Source: Gordonia mangrovi (GTDB lineage Bacteria; Actinomycetota; Actinomycetes; Mycobacteriales; Mycobacteriaceae). From it: DNA of 64,000 bases. Under the pieces are notes generated by a model, which saw only the letters and a program-made list of their open reading frames with translations, searched no databases and was not told the DNA's origin. Position numbers and translations under genes: made by a program. The stretch is taken from positions 2,294,001 through 2,358,000 of the forward strand of contig NZ_CP102850.1 in the NCBI RefSeq assembly GCF_024734075.1, read 5' to 3'. This document shows positions 47,424-56,235 of the stretch, in pieces; position 1 is the stretch's first letter, and each line of letters starts with the position of its first letter.

Positions 47424-49136
47424 GTGGTGAGGGTGGTCTTACACCCCCGGGATCTCGCGGGATGCGAGCACCGGTTGTACCTCGACCACGCATATCCCGA
47501 CCTGGCGCGAGCGCGGCCCGACACGCCGGAGGCGCAGCGCCGCAAAGCGGCGGCGGCCGACCATCGCGCCGGCGTCCGGGAGATGATCCGCGGTCTGCAC
47601 AGCGATCAGTCGCCGGGCACCGTGGTGCTGGTCGATCCGGAGGCCGACCACGCCACCCGGGCAGAGGAGACGATGGCGGCGTGCGCGACGGGTGCCGCCT
47701 GGATCTGGAATGCGACTTTGCCGACCGACCGGGTCGCCGGGCGTCGCGGCCATGCCGAATTGCTGATCCGCGACGGTGACGGTTACGTGCCGGTGATCGT
47801 GGTGAACCATCGCGCCAGCCACCCGGCGAAGAGCCGCCCGAATGGCGGCAACAGCAGCGCCGGCAGCAACAGCGCCGGCGCGGCCGACCCCGAGAGCCCG
47901 AACGGGGCCGGCGGTCCCAAGGTGACGGTGACCAGCCCGGTGTGGACCTGGGCGCCGAGTCCGGACCCCACCCGCACCGCCCGCAATCACCGGCGTGACC
48001 TGCTGCGGCTTGCGCAGCTGACCGCGATGCTGGTGGATCTCGACCTCGCCACCTCCGCTGACCCCGCGGAGTTGCGTGCCGGGGTGATCGGCCTCGATGC
48101 CGACTGCATCGTCGTCTTCGAGATGGCCGCGGCGCTCGCCTCCTACACCGAGGCGTTCGCCCGCCGCAGGGCCATCGCCGAACTGCAGGTGATGACGACT
48201 CCATTGCGGATCGGCGAGTGTCGCAGTTGCCCGTGGTGGGCGCGTTGTGGGCCCGAACTGGAGGAGCGTCGCGACGTCAGCCTGGTCGTGGGCGCCAACC
48301 AGAGCCGGGTGCTTGCCGATGCCGGTATCACGACGATCGACCAGTTGGCCGATCAGCGCGGCGGACCTCCTGACGACTGGCCGGGCAACGCGCGCTTCGA
48401 CGACGCGGTGCTCACCGCCATCGCATGGCTGCGCGGCATACCGCTGATCCGTCGCACCGAGGATCCCGAGGTGGTTCGCGCCGACGTCGAAGTGGATATC
48501 GACATGGAGAGCTACGGAGAGCACGGTGCCTATCTGTGGGGGACGTTGTTGACCGACAACACCGATCCGACCCGCGAGATCCGCTACCGGCCGTTCGTGA
48601 CCTGGCAGCCACTGCCGACGCCGGACGAGGGCCGCTCGTTCGGGGAATTCTGGACGTGGCTGACCGCCGAACGTGACGCCGCCCGAGACGCCGGGAAGTC
48701 CTTTGCGGCGTACTGCTATTCGCAGCAGGCCGAGAATCGTTGGCTGCTCGGATCCGCCGACCGGTTCGCCGGAGACCCCGGCGTTCCAACCCGCGCCGAG
48801 GTGGAGTCCTTCATCGGGTCGGCACAGTGGGTCGACATCTACGAGGCGGTCGGCCGCAACTTCATCTGTCCGAACGGGAAGGGTCTCAAGCGCGTCGCGC
48901 CCGTCGCCGGATTCACCTGGCGAGATGCCGACGCCGGCGGCGAGGCGTCGATGGACTGGTATCGCGACGCGGTGGGACTCGGCGGTACCACACCCGACCC
49001 CACCCAACGCGAACGCCTGCTCGAGTACAACGAGGACGACGTGCGCGCCACCAAGGTGTTGCGGGAATGGATCACCGAGGGCGCGCGCGTCGAGATCCCG
49101 CACCGGGACATGCTGCTCGCCTCCCGCGACGACTGA
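47424..49136 (+). CDS. TM0106-family RecB-like nuclease
   Basis: A 570-residue protein. The N-terminal part has a PD-(D/E)xK-like region (HPRDLAGCEHRLYLD, later GHAELLI) and an iron-sulfur-type cysteine set (CEHRLY..., ECRSCPWWARCG). The C-terminal half holds an RNase-H-like exonuclease core (VDIDMESYGEHGAYLWG, ENRWLLG, LLEYNEDDVRATKVLREW). This pairing matches the TM0106 RecB-like putative nuclease family; role presumably DNA repair, not established. A Gly/Ser/Asn-rich insertion lies at ~135-160. The GTG at 47424 has GGAGAGGA 7 nt upstream. Confidence 0.82.
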   Translation: MVRVVLHPRDLAGCEHRLYLDHAYPDLARARPDTPEAQRRKAAAADHRAGVREMIRGLHSDQSPGTVVLVDPEADHATRAEETMAACATGAAWIWNATLPTDRVAGRRGHAELLIRDGDGYVPVIVVNHRASHPAKSRPNGGNSSAGSNSAGAADPESPNGAGGPKVTVTSPVWTWAPSPDPTRTARNHRRDLLRLAQLTAMLVDLDLATSADPAELRAGVIGLDADCIVVFEMAAALASYTEAFARRRAIAELQVMTTPLRIGECRSCPWWARCGPELEERRDVSLVVGANQSRVLADAGITTIDQLADQRGGPPDDWPGNARFDDAVLTAIAWLRGIPLIRRTEDPEVVRADVEVDIDMESYGEHGAYLWGTLLTDNTDPTREIRYRPFVTWQPLPTPDEGRSFGEFWTWLTAERDAARDAGKSFAAYCYSQQAENRWLLGSADRFAGDPGVPTRAEVESFIGSAQWVDIYEAVGRNFICPNGKGLKRVAPVAGFTWRDADAGGEASMDWYRDAVGLGGTTPDPTQRERLLEYNEDDVRATKVLREWITEGARVEIPHRDMLLASRDD

Positions 49137-49139
49137 CGA

Positions 49140-50042
49140 TCACGACCGCGACGACCGCAGCGCCTCCAGGAACGATCCGCTGCCCAGCAGCGCCACCGCG
49201 CCGAGCAGAAGCAGGCCGCCGGGTGCGAGCCCGACGATGATGCGACGGGCCGAGGCAGCCACGTCGGGGTCTGCCACCGAGGTGTCGAATGCCACCGCGC
49301 GGGCCTCGCGCACCTCGCCGGGGTCGGCGCCGGGGCCGCTGGCGGCCTCGTCGTCCGCCACTGCACCGCCCGCTGCACCGCCCGCTGCACCGCCTGCTGT
49401 CACCGGGCCGGGCACGTTCGCAGGATCGGTGACGCCCGGCCCGGCCGGCGTTCCCGCGGTGGGCAGGGTCGGCACCGCGACCGGCACGGGCGGTGCGGTC
49501 GGGGCAGTGGCGTCGGTCGGGGGTCCCGCGCCGTCGGACGACCCAGAGCCCCCGGTGCCGACGCCGGCGTCCGTACCGGATTCGGTCGAGGTGTCCCTGC
49601 TGGGAGCGCGTGGGGTGTAGCGCGGCAGCACGATCGGTGCCGCGCCGGTGTCCTCGGTGCTCGGGGATGCGCTGCTCGGGGACGGGTCACTGGAATCCGT
49701 AGTGCTCGGCCCGGTACTGCTCGGCCCGGTACTGCTCGACCCGGTACTGCTCGACCCGGTACTGCTCGGCCCGGTACTGGTCGACGTGGGTGTCTTCGTC
49801 GTCGATGTCGTCGTGTCGGGGTCCTGCTCGTCGTCGCCGTCATCGGTGTCGCCACCCGAGCCGTGACCGTGGTGGTGCTGCTGGCCACTACCCCAGCCGT
49901 GGCCACGACCGGCCGGGTCGGGGTCGGGCGAGGACAGTGCGACCCCGGAGCCTATGGCCGATCCCGCCACCACCAGTGTCGCCAGCATCGCCAACACCGG
50001 GGCGGCACGCCGCCGCTGACCCGTTGGAACACGATGTGTCAT
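49140..50042 (-). CDS. Ser/Thr/Pro-rich surface protein with C-terminal membrane helix
   Basis: A 300-residue exported protein. A signal peptide (RRAAPVLAMLATLVVAGSAI) leads into a His/Gly segment (HHHGHGSGG), an acidic stretch, a long Ser/Thr/Pro region with SSTGS/SSTGP repeats (49699-49788) and an Ala/Gly/Pro section. The C-terminus has one helix (IIVGLAPGGLLLLGAVALLG) and a basic tail, giving a stalk-like surface protein held in the membrane. AAGGGGG lies close to the ATG. No catalytic domain is visible. It is convergent with the nuclease gene (3 nt). Confidence 0.7.
   Translation of the reverse strand: MTHRVPTGQRRRAAPVLAMLATLVVAGSAIGSGVALSSPDPDPAGRGHGWGSGQQHHHGHGSGGDTDDGDDEQDPDTTTSTTKTPTSTSTGPSSTGSSSTGSSSTGPSSTGPSTTDSSDPSPSSASPSTEDTGAAPIVLPRYTPRAPSRDTSTESGTDAGVGTGGSGSSDGAGPPTDATAPTAPPVPVAVPTLPTAGTPAGPGVTDPANVPGPVTAGGAAGGAAGGAVADDEAASGPGADPGEVREARAVAFDTSVADPDVAASARRIIVGLAPGGLLLLGAVALLGSGSFLEALRSSRS
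49699..49788. repeat. 15-bp tandem repeat, six units
   Basis: Units of GTACTGCTCGGCCCG, with CTCGACCCG variants and diverged outer units, encode the SSTGS/SSTGP blocks of the surface protein. Copy number could vary by slippage without shifting the frame. Confidence 0.85.
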
Positions 50043-50245
50043 CCGACCCCCTTCGGTTACGTACGCACGAACGCACGGTGCTATTTGCGCCCGGGTGTTC
50101 ACCGTTCGGCAACCTTCGATTCGCTGCGCTGCATGTAGTTCACGATCGAGTGTGAACAATGCCACATCCGGGAATCGTTACATCGTTGCCACAGGTGATA
50201 CGCATAGGCGATGGTAGTCGGGTACGTTCGTTATCCAACGGGCGT

Positions 50246-50299
50246 TGCATCTACGATGCACGCGGGTCTTTAATGTTTGCAAGTTCAAACGACTTTGAA
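50246..50299 (+). promoter_or_regulatory. Promoter and operators of the XRE-ImmA-membrane triad
   Basis: TTGCAT (50245-50250) and TTTAAT (50269-50274) are 18 bp apart. Two perfect dyads flank the -10: TGCAT-CTACG-ATGCA (50246-50260) and TTCAAA-CGAC-TTTGAA (50284-50299). The second lies just upstream of the Shine-Dalgarno sequence, a sensible autoregulatory site for the XRE protein. Confidence 0.45.
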
Positions 50300-50315
50300 T
50301 TTGCCGGGGAGAACA

Positions 50316-50885
50316 ATGACTACACGAGGTGCGGAAATGCCTGCTGACAGCGGACGTCGGACCGAGGCCGGGGGGATCGACACCGAACAGACCGCAGTGG
50401 TGGACCCAGGTCTGTTCGCCCGACGTCTCGAGGAATTGTTCCGCACGGTGCCCGGGCCGAACGGCCGCGCCTACAGCGCCAAGGCGATCGCAGCCCGCTC
50501 CACCGAACGCGGATTCCGGCTCGGGGAGTCGTATCTCAGCCAGCTGCGCTCGGGCAAGGCGAAATCGCCGTCGTTCCGCACGGTGGAGGGCATCGCGGCC
50601 GCATTCGGGGTCGACGTCCACTACTTCCTGGAAGACCGCGCCGCACAGCGCACCCGCGACGAGATCGACCTCATGCGGCTGCAGGCCGACACCAATGTGC
50701 AGCTCGCCGCGTTCCGCCTGGCCGGTCTGTCGAGCGATTCGGTGACCATCGTGAACGAGCTCATCAAGGTGCTGCGTGAGCAGCAGGGCCTGCCCAAGGA
50801 TCCGCCGGACGTCATCGCGGCCGGGATCGGCGACGCAACCGAGGACGCCCGCCTGCGCGTCGTCGGCGGGCCGAACGGCAACTGA
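50316..50885 (+). CDS. XRE-type, EspR-like transcriptional regulator
   Basis: A 189-residue regulator. Residues ~30-105 resemble mycobacterial EspR: LFARRLEELFRTV, AKAIAARSTERGFRLGESYLSQLRSGKAKSPSFRTVEGIAAAFGV, then YFLED. A helical C-terminus (LQADTNVQLAAFRLAGLSSD, IVNELIKVLREQQGLP) probably dimerises, as in EspR. GGGGAG precedes the ATG at 50316; an ATG at 50337 is weaker. The next gene, 29 nt on, encodes an ImmA/IrrE-type protease; such proteases commonly cleave a partner XRE repressor. Confidence 0.85.
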   Translation: MTTRGAEMPADSGRRTEAGGIDTEQTAVVDPGLFARRLEELFRTVPGPNGRAYSAKAIAARSTERGFRLGESYLSQLRSGKAKSPSFRTVEGIAAAFGVDVHYFLEDRAAQRTRDEIDLMRLQADTNVQLAAFRLAGLSSDSVTIVNELIKVLREQQGLPKDPPDVIAAGIGDATEDARLRVVGGPNGN

Positions 50886-50914
50886 GGCCTGCCTCCGACG
50901 CCACTCCGGGAGCC

Positions 50915-51424
50915 ATGCGAAGTCAACGTGCGCTGCGCGTGCTGTGCCGGGACACCCTGAAAGTTCTCGATCTCGACCTGCCGCTCGACGTCACCCAACT
51001 CTGTGACCGCCACGGCGCGCGCCGCGGACGTCCCATCCGGCTGATCGCCCACCCATTGCCGGCGGGTATGCCCAACGGCGTCTGGCTGGCCGCCGACGAT
51101 GCGGACTACTTCTTCTATCAGGCCAACACGTCCCCGCTCCATCAGCAGCAGATCATCATTCACGAGTTCGGCCACCTCATCGCCGGCCACCAGATGCTGG
51201 GGGCGGTGTCGGCGTCCGCGCTGACTGCGCCCGCCGACGACGATTCCACTGCCGCCCTGCAACGCACCTGTTACGCCGACGACCGCGAGTGGGAGGCCGA
51301 GATGCTGGCGTCGATGATCCTGAGTTGGGCGGCCGAGGCCGCCGACACGGTCGGGACAACGCCCCGCAACGACGACCTGCGCGGTATCGCGCGTCTTCTC
51401 GGTGGCCACAAGGGATGGCTCTGA
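50915..51424 (+). CDS. ImmA/IrrE-family metallopeptidase
   Basis: A 169-residue gluzincin-like protease. The zinc motif is IIIHEFGHLIAGH (HExxH) with a downstream Glu in DREWEAEMLASMIL as the likely third ligand. GVWLAADDADYFFYQANTS before the motif is typical for the family. ImmA/IrrE proteases cut XRE repressors in response to a signal (ICE induction, DNA damage). GGGAG lies upstream. Between an XRE gene and a membrane-protein gene, it forms a probable sensor-protease-repressor unit. Confidence 0.88.
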   Translation: MRSQRALRVLCRDTLKVLDLDLPLDVTQLCDRHGARRGRPIRLIAHPLPAGMPNGVWLAADDADYFFYQANTSPLHQQQIIIHEFGHLIAGHQMLGAVSASALTAPADDDSTAALQRTCYADDREWEAEMLASMILSWAAEAADTVGTTPRNDDLRGIARLLGGHKGWL

Positions 51425-51425
51425 G

Positions 51426-52523
51426 ATGATCGTCGTCGGAGTGCTCAACACCCTCGCGGCGGTGGTCTTCGCCGCCGCGCTGTGCTGGCGCCTGGAACAG
51501 ATCCGGCGTGAGGGCGGCGGCCTGCAGTCCATCGCGATGACCGTCGCCATCACCGCGCTGACCCTGGCCTTCGTGGTCTCGGGGGACGACGTCACCGATG
51601 CGATCAACACGGTGACCTTCACCGGCGCCGCGCGGGTCCTGTTCTACGGGCTTCTCGCCGTCGGGGTGGCCGCGCTGATCGTGGTCTTCTTTTTCCCGGG
51701 ACGCTCCACGTCGCGCGAGCGTCGGGCGGGCATCGAGGCGGTGCCGCTGATCGTCGCGCTGGTCGGCCTGCAGATCACGATGCTGGTCATCCCGCTCGAT
51801 CTGCGGACCGAGGGGCTGTCGGTGTGGACCGCCCGCAACATCGCCTACGCGCTGTTCGTGCTGATCGCCAGCGCCTACCTGACGTACGGATTCGTCGCCT
51901 GCGTCCGCAGCATCCGGCAGTTCCTGGACCTGGCAGAGGGTTATCTGCGCACGTCGCTGGGTTTGCTGCTGGCCGGTCTGGTGTTTCTGACCGTCGGGGC
52001 GGTGACGCAGATCGTGTTCGTGATCGGTTCGGCGACCCACGCGTTCCAGCTGCGTCGGCTGCTCGACGTGAGCGGTGTCTGTTCGGCGATCGGCGTCGTC
52101 GCCTTCCTCGTCGGGATCAGCTATCCCATGCTGCGGGCGCGATGGCACTCGATCACGTCGCGGCGCCGGTACCGACGGGAGATCGACGCGTTGGGTCCCC
52201 TGTGGGAGCTGGTGACCGAGGCGGTTCCCGAGGTGGTGCTGCCGGTCGGCGGCGCGCCGTCACCGGCGCTGCGACTGCACCGGCGTGTGGTGGAGATCCG
52301 CGACGCCCTGACCCAGCTCAGTCCGTACCTGACCGACGATTTCGAGGTGGTCGATGATGCGGCCCGCGCCGAGCTGATCTGGGCCGCCGTCGAGGAGTAT
52401 GCGGTGGCGGGTCGCCCGCGCGGCGCCGTCCGCGACGTCGTGCCCGGCGGCGCGGACATCGAGAGCGACGCGGCTCCGCTTCTGCGCCTGTCGGCGGCGG
52501 TGGCCGCCCAGCCGGTGGGGTGA
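51426..52523 (+). CDS. MAB_1171c-like membrane protein
   Basis: A 365-residue protein. Seven hydrophobic helices span ~1-245 (VLNTLAAVVFAAALCW, IAMTVAITALTLAFVV, VLFYGLLAVGVAALIVVFFF, and so on), followed by a ~120-residue cytoplasmic domain (REIDALGPLWELVTEAVPEVV, LRLHRRVVEIRDALTQLSPYL). From memory this matches the MAB_1171c family, annotated only as putative transporter. The start is 2 nt after the protease stop. In actinobacteria it recurs next to XRE and ImmA/IrrE genes. Function unknown; a receptor that feeds the protease is possible. Confidence 0.8.
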   Translation: MIVVGVLNTLAAVVFAAALCWRLEQIRREGGGLQSIAMTVAITALTLAFVVSGDDVTDAINTVTFTGAARVLFYGLLAVGVAALIVVFFFPGRSTSRERRAGIEAVPLIVALVGLQITMLVIPLDLRTEGLSVWTARNIAYALFVLIASAYLTYGFVACVRSIRQFLDLAEGYLRTSLGLLLAGLVFLTVGAVTQIVFVIGSATHAFQLRRLLDVSGVCSAIGVVAFLVGISYPMLRARWHSITSRRRYRREIDALGPLWELVTEAVPEVVLPVGGAPSPALRLHRRVVEIRDALTQLSPYLTDDFEVVDDAARAELIWAAVEEYAVAGRPRGAVRDVVPGGADIESDAAPLLRLSAAVAAQPVG

Positions 52524-52532
52524 GGCGCGCCG

Positions 52533-53252
52533 TTACCGTGCGCTGCGCACCACCTCGTCGTCGGACATCGCTTCGGTGGCGTCGCTGCGGCGGAGGTGGC
52601 GGATGTAGAGGGTGCCGATGCCCAGCAGCACGACGACCGCCGACAGGGTCGCGATGACGGTGACCGTCGACGCGCCGGACAGGCCCTCCCACAACAGCCA
52701 GGCGGCGAAACCGAAGAACAACGTGGCGGCGCCTCGGGCGATCATGCGTTCGGGCAGGTGCCGGCCCAACAGTGAGCCGACCGCGATGGCCAGTGCGTCG
52801 GCCGCGACCATGCCGATGGTCGACCCGATCCACACGCCGAGCCAATCGTTGTTGGTCGACAACGTGATGGTGGCGAGCATCGTCTTGTCGCCGAGTTCGG
52901 CGAGGAAAAACGACGACATGACCGCGAAGAACACCGATGCGCCCACCCGTTGCGCCTTGGTGGACTCGTCATCGTCGAGGTGATCGCCCCGGATGGTCCA
53001 CAAGCCGAACACCAGCATCGCCAGGCCGGCCAGGATCGACATCACGTCGGTGGGGATGGACAGGCCCAAGAAGTGTCCGAAGAACACCGACACCGCGTGC
53101 ACTGCGGTGGTGGCCACCGTGATGGCGAGCAGCACCACCCACCACCGGTACCGGAGGGCGTAGGTCATGGCCATCAGCTGTGACTTGTCGCCGAGTTCGG
53201 CGACGAAGATCACGCCGAAACTCAACAACAGGGCAGCGATCACGGAAGCCAC
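52533..53252 (-). CDS. TMEM165/GDT1 (UPF0016) family cation exporter
   Basis: A 239-residue membrane protein with six to seven helices in two inverted halves, each with the family motif: FVAELGDKSQLMA (~17-29) and FLAELGDKTMLAT (~115-127). Family members export Mn2+ (MneA/MntX) or exchange Ca2+/Mn2+ for protons. The start is a GTG. An inverted repeat brackets the 5' leader. It is convergent with the MAB_1171c-like gene (9 nt). Confidence 0.9.
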   Translation of the reverse strand: MASVIAALLLSFGVIFVAELGDKSQLMAMTYALRYRWWVVLLAITVATTAVHAVSVFFGHFLGLSIPTDVMSILAGLAMLVFGLWTIRGDHLDDDESTKAQRVGASVFFAVMSSFFLAELGDKTMLATITLSTNNDWLGVWIGSTIGMVAADALAIAVGSLLGRHLPERMIARGAATLFFGFAAWLLWEGLSGASTVTVIATLSAVVVLLGIGTLYIRHLRRSDATEAMSDDEVVRSAR

Positions 53253-53253
53253 G

Positions 53254-53342
53254 TTAGGGTGCCCACACTTGCTCTCGCAACAGATCGCGGACCCGTATTT
53301 GTGCAGGTAGGAGGCTCAAAACAATAAGTTTGGGGACCCTAA
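53254..53342 (-). promoter_or_regulatory. Possible structured leader of the cation exporter gene
   Basis: On the minus strand TTAGGGTCCCC (53342-53332) can pair with GGGCACCCTAA (53264-53254), 10 of 11 positions, enclosing 67 nt. The 3' arm ends 1 nt before the GTG start and would hide the ribosome entry site. It does not match the yybP-ykoY Mn riboswitch consensus as I know it. Confidence 0.3.
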
Positions 53343-53357
53343 TTCTCTTGCCGCAGG

Positions 53358-53882
53358 TCAGGCCGCCAGCAGCATCGCGAGCACCGCGGTGTCGGGGTCG
53401 GCGTTGGGGTCGATCCCGACCTGGTTACGCAGGTTCACCACGGTGCCGTCGGCCTCGGCCTCGGCCCACCCGGCCCGATGTTCGAGCCCGAGTTCGGGCA
53501 GGCCCGGCAGCAGCACGCAGCCGGAGGCGACGTCGGCGCACTCCGGCAACGATGGTCGGGTCTGCGACGGCGGATGCAGCATCACCAGGGCCGGTGGATT
53601 GGTCAGGAACCGACCTGCCTCCACGAAACTGTCGTCGACCACGTTGCCGACCGCCACCATCATCCCCACCGCGTCGGCGTCGGCATCGTCGGGCCGTTCC
53701 TCGACGACCCCGAAGATCGTGGTGGTCGGCAGGAACCCCGGCCGGCAGGCGATCCGCACCGAGGCCACCAGGGTCTGGGTCCACTCGAGTGTCGACTCGG
53801 GCCACCGGCCCGAGATCAGGATGCCGTTGAGTTCCCCCTCGAAGTGGAACGGTGTCAGGCCGATCGGTATGGAAGCCGTCAT
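53358..53882 (-). CDS. Uncharacterised protein, 174 residues
   Basis: A soluble, acidic protein: TASIPIGLTPFHFEGELNGI, VRIACRPGFLPTTTIFGVVE, AVGMMVAVGNVVDDSFVEAG, LEHRAGWAEAEADGTVVNLR. AGGGAG lies 7 nt before the ATG at 53882, which fixes the start. No domain is recognised. It is divergent from the ECF transporter gene (220 bp between). Confidence 0.7.
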   Translation of the reverse strand: MTASIPIGLTPFHFEGELNGILISGRWPESTLEWTQTLVASVRIACRPGFLPTTTIFGVVEERPDDADADAVGMMVAVGNVVDDSFVEAGRFLTNPPALVMLHPPSQTRPSLPECADVASGCVLLPGLPELGLEHRAGWAEAEADGTVVNLRNQVGIDPNADPDTAVLAMLLAA

Positions 53883-54102
53883 CGCTGGTCTCCCTCTGCC
53901 ACAGGGTTTCTTACTCCCGGACGAGGATCCGGATCGAATCGGATCCTGTGGAAGAAATATCCACCTCGCACGCGGTGCTGACAACTCGAACACGGGTGTT
54001 GTGACGGTTCTTTTACACGACGTAACGCCATCGGCCGACGGATCGAGGGCGATGGGCGGACACCGGGTCGGGTCGTCGGACCCACCAGGCACACTGGATG
54101 GG

Positions 54103-56235
54103 GTGAGAAAGTCTGTTCCCCTGCGGCCGATGGAGATGGCATCGATCGCGTTCTTCGGTGGCCTGACGGTCGCGGCGATCGTGGTCGCCGCCGTGGTGCC
54201 GCTGGCCACCGCGGTCGGATTGCTGGCGCCGGTGCCGCTGGCTCTGGTCGCCGCGCGCACGCGGCCGCGGGCGTTGATCGCGGCGTCGGTGGCCGCCACC
54301 GGGGTCAGCTTCGCGATGGCCGGAACCGGTGCGGCGGCCACGGTGCTCGGATCGGCGCTGGTCGGCGGTATCGTCGGTGACACCAAGCGCCGGGGCCGCG
54401 GGATCGGCACCCTGGCACTCGCCGGACTCATCGCGGCACCGGTGATCGGCGGCATCTCCGTGGTGCTGCTGCTCATCTTGGTGCCGTTGCGGACCCTGGT
54501 GTTGGAGGCGCTCGCCAACACCATCGGCGGGTTGGTCAAGCTTCTCGACCGGGTGCCGGCGCTGGCCGGACTCGCCGACACCGTCGACTCTCTCGGCACC
54601 AGCATGGTCGACTACTGGTGGGTGTGGATGTGGGTGTCCGGCGCGCTGGGGACCGCGGTGTCGCTGGTCGTCGCGTGGTGGCTGCTCGGCGGTGTGATCG
54701 CCCGACTGGCCGACGTCCCGAGTGAGGACACCCTCGACGCGGGCGACACGGATCGCGAGTCGCATGTGGCGCCCCTGCCGTTGCATCTGACCGACGTCGG
54801 GTTCCGCTATCGACCCGAGGGGCCGGTGGTGCTCGAGGGCGTCGACGTCTCGGTGGGCGCCGGGGAGTTCGTCGCGGTGGTCGGCGCGAACGGATCTGGC
54901 AAGTCGACCCTGGCCAAGATCCTCGCCGGGCGCGTCCCCACCAGCGGGACGGTGACCCGGCCCGGCGCGGCCGGACTGGGCCGGCACGGCGGCACCGCGA
55001 TGGTGCTGCAGCGCCCGGAGACCCAGATGCTGGGCTCCCGGGTCGCCGACGACGTGGTCTGGGGCCTGCCGGCGGGGGCCGAGGTGGACGTGGCGGGTCT
55101 GCTCGCCGAGGTCGGTCTGGCCGGTCTGGGCGATCGGGAGACGTCCGACCTCTCCGGCGGCCAGCAACAGCGGTTGGCGATCGCGGCCGCGCTCGCCCGC
55201 GACCCGGCCCTGCTCGTGGCCGACGAGGTGACCTCGATGGTGGACCCGGTGGGCCGCGACGAACTGCTCGCGCTGCTCGCCGATCTCCCGCGCCGTCGGG
55301 GGATGACGGTTGTGCTGATCACACACCGGGGCGCCGAGGCGGCCGCTGCGGATCGCATCATCCACCTGCACAACGGCCGGGTGATCCCACATCCGCCGCA
55401 CTGGGTACCCCGGCCGGGGGCAGTCGAGGAGCCGCGCCCGGCGGTCAGCCACAGCGGTCGGTTCGGGCCCCGCCCCGCCGAGCGGCTGCTGGTGCTCGAC
55501 GGCGTGGGGCACACCTACCTCCGCGGCTCGCCCTGGGCGGTTCCGGCGCTGCACGACGTGTCGATCACCGTGCACCGCGGGGACGGGCTGCTCATCGTCG
55601 GCGGCAACGGGTCGGGCAAGACCACGCTCGCCTGGGTGATGGCCGGCCTCATCACCCCGACCGACGGGTCGGCCACCCTCGGCGGCGCGCCCACCACCGA
55701 CAAGGTCGGCGAGGTGGCACTCGCCTTTCAGCACGCCCGCCTGCAACTGCAGAAGCAGACCGTCGGCGACGAGATCATGGCCGCCGGCGGCATCGAGGTG
55801 GGCAGCGCGGAGGTCGCCCGGGTGCTCGAGGCGGTCGGGTTGCCCCGTGAGATGGCCGCCCGCCGCACCGATTCGCTCAGCGGGGGCCAGATGCGTCGCG
55901 TGGTGCTCGCCGGGCTCATCGCGCGACGACCCAAGATATTGATTCTCGACGAACCGCTCGCCGGCGTCGACCCGTACGCCCGTGCCGAGATCGTGGAGAT
56001 GCTCGGACGGCTGCGCGCCGAAGGATTGACGATCGTGATCATCTCGCATGACCTGTCCGATCTCGATGCGGTGGTGAGTCGCCGCGTCCGGCTCACCGAC
56101 GGCACACTCACCAGCGTCGAGACACCGGGCATCGGTGCGCAATCGGGCACCGGTGGGCAGCCGGGCACCGGCGACCTACCAGGACCAACTGGGCCACACC
56201 ATGTTCAGCGCGTGTCCGGGGAGGTGGGCGAATGA
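54103..56235 (+). CDS. ECF transporter: membrane S-like component fused to two ATPase domains
   Basis: A 710-residue fusion. Residues ~1-215 are a membrane domain with five or six helices (SIAFFGGLTVAAIVVAAVVP and so on), probably the substrate-binding component. The first ATPase domain (~225-440) has Walker A GANGSGKST, signature LSGGQQQR and Walker B LLVADE; the second (~465-690) has GGNGSGKTT, LSGGQMRR and LILDEP. The S-A-A' order resembles the mycobacterial Rv2326c-type protein. The start could be GTG 54103 or ATG 54130. EcfT follows with a 4-nt overlap. The substrate is unknown (a vitamin or metal is likely). Confidence 0.88.
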   Translation: MRKSVPLRPMEMASIAFFGGLTVAAIVVAAVVPLATAVGLLAPVPLALVAARTRPRALIAASVAATGVSFAMAGTGAAATVLGSALVGGIVGDTKRRGRGIGTLALAGLIAAPVIGGISVVLLLILVPLRTLVLEALANTIGGLVKLLDRVPALAGLADTVDSLGTSMVDYWWVWMWVSGALGTAVSLVVAWWLLGGVIARLADVPSEDTLDAGDTDRESHVAPLPLHLTDVGFRYRPEGPVVLEGVDVSVGAGEFVAVVGANGSGKSTLAKILAGRVPTSGTVTRPGAAGLGRHGGTAMVLQRPETQMLGSRVADDVVWGLPAGAEVDVAGLLAEVGLAGLGDRETSDLSGGQQQRLAIAAALARDPALLVADEVTSMVDPVGRDELLALLADLPRRRGMTVVLITHRGAEAAAADRIIHLHNGRVIPHPPHWVPRPGAVEEPRPAVSHSGRFGPRPAERLLVLDGVGHTYLRGSPWAVPALHDVSITVHRGDGLLIVGGNGSGKTTLAWVMAGLITPTDGSATLGGAPTTDKVGEVALAFQHARLQLQKQTVGDEIMAAGGIEVGSAEVARVLEAVGLPREMAARRTDSLSGGQMRRVVLAGLIARRPKILILDEPLAGVDPYARAEIVEMLGRLRAEGLTIVIISHDLSDLDAVVSRRVRLTDGTLTSVETPGIGAQSGTGGQPGTGDLPGPTGPHHVQRVSGEVGE

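Noticed and set aside
53253..53357. yybP-ykoY manganese riboswitch ahead of the TMEM165 gene
   Set aside because: The conserved bulge and loop sequences of that class are not found; only a bracketing inverted repeat is visible.
54013..56142. A 709-codon minus-strand open frame
   Set aside because: Antisense to the ECF fusion protein, which has intact Walker and signature motifs.
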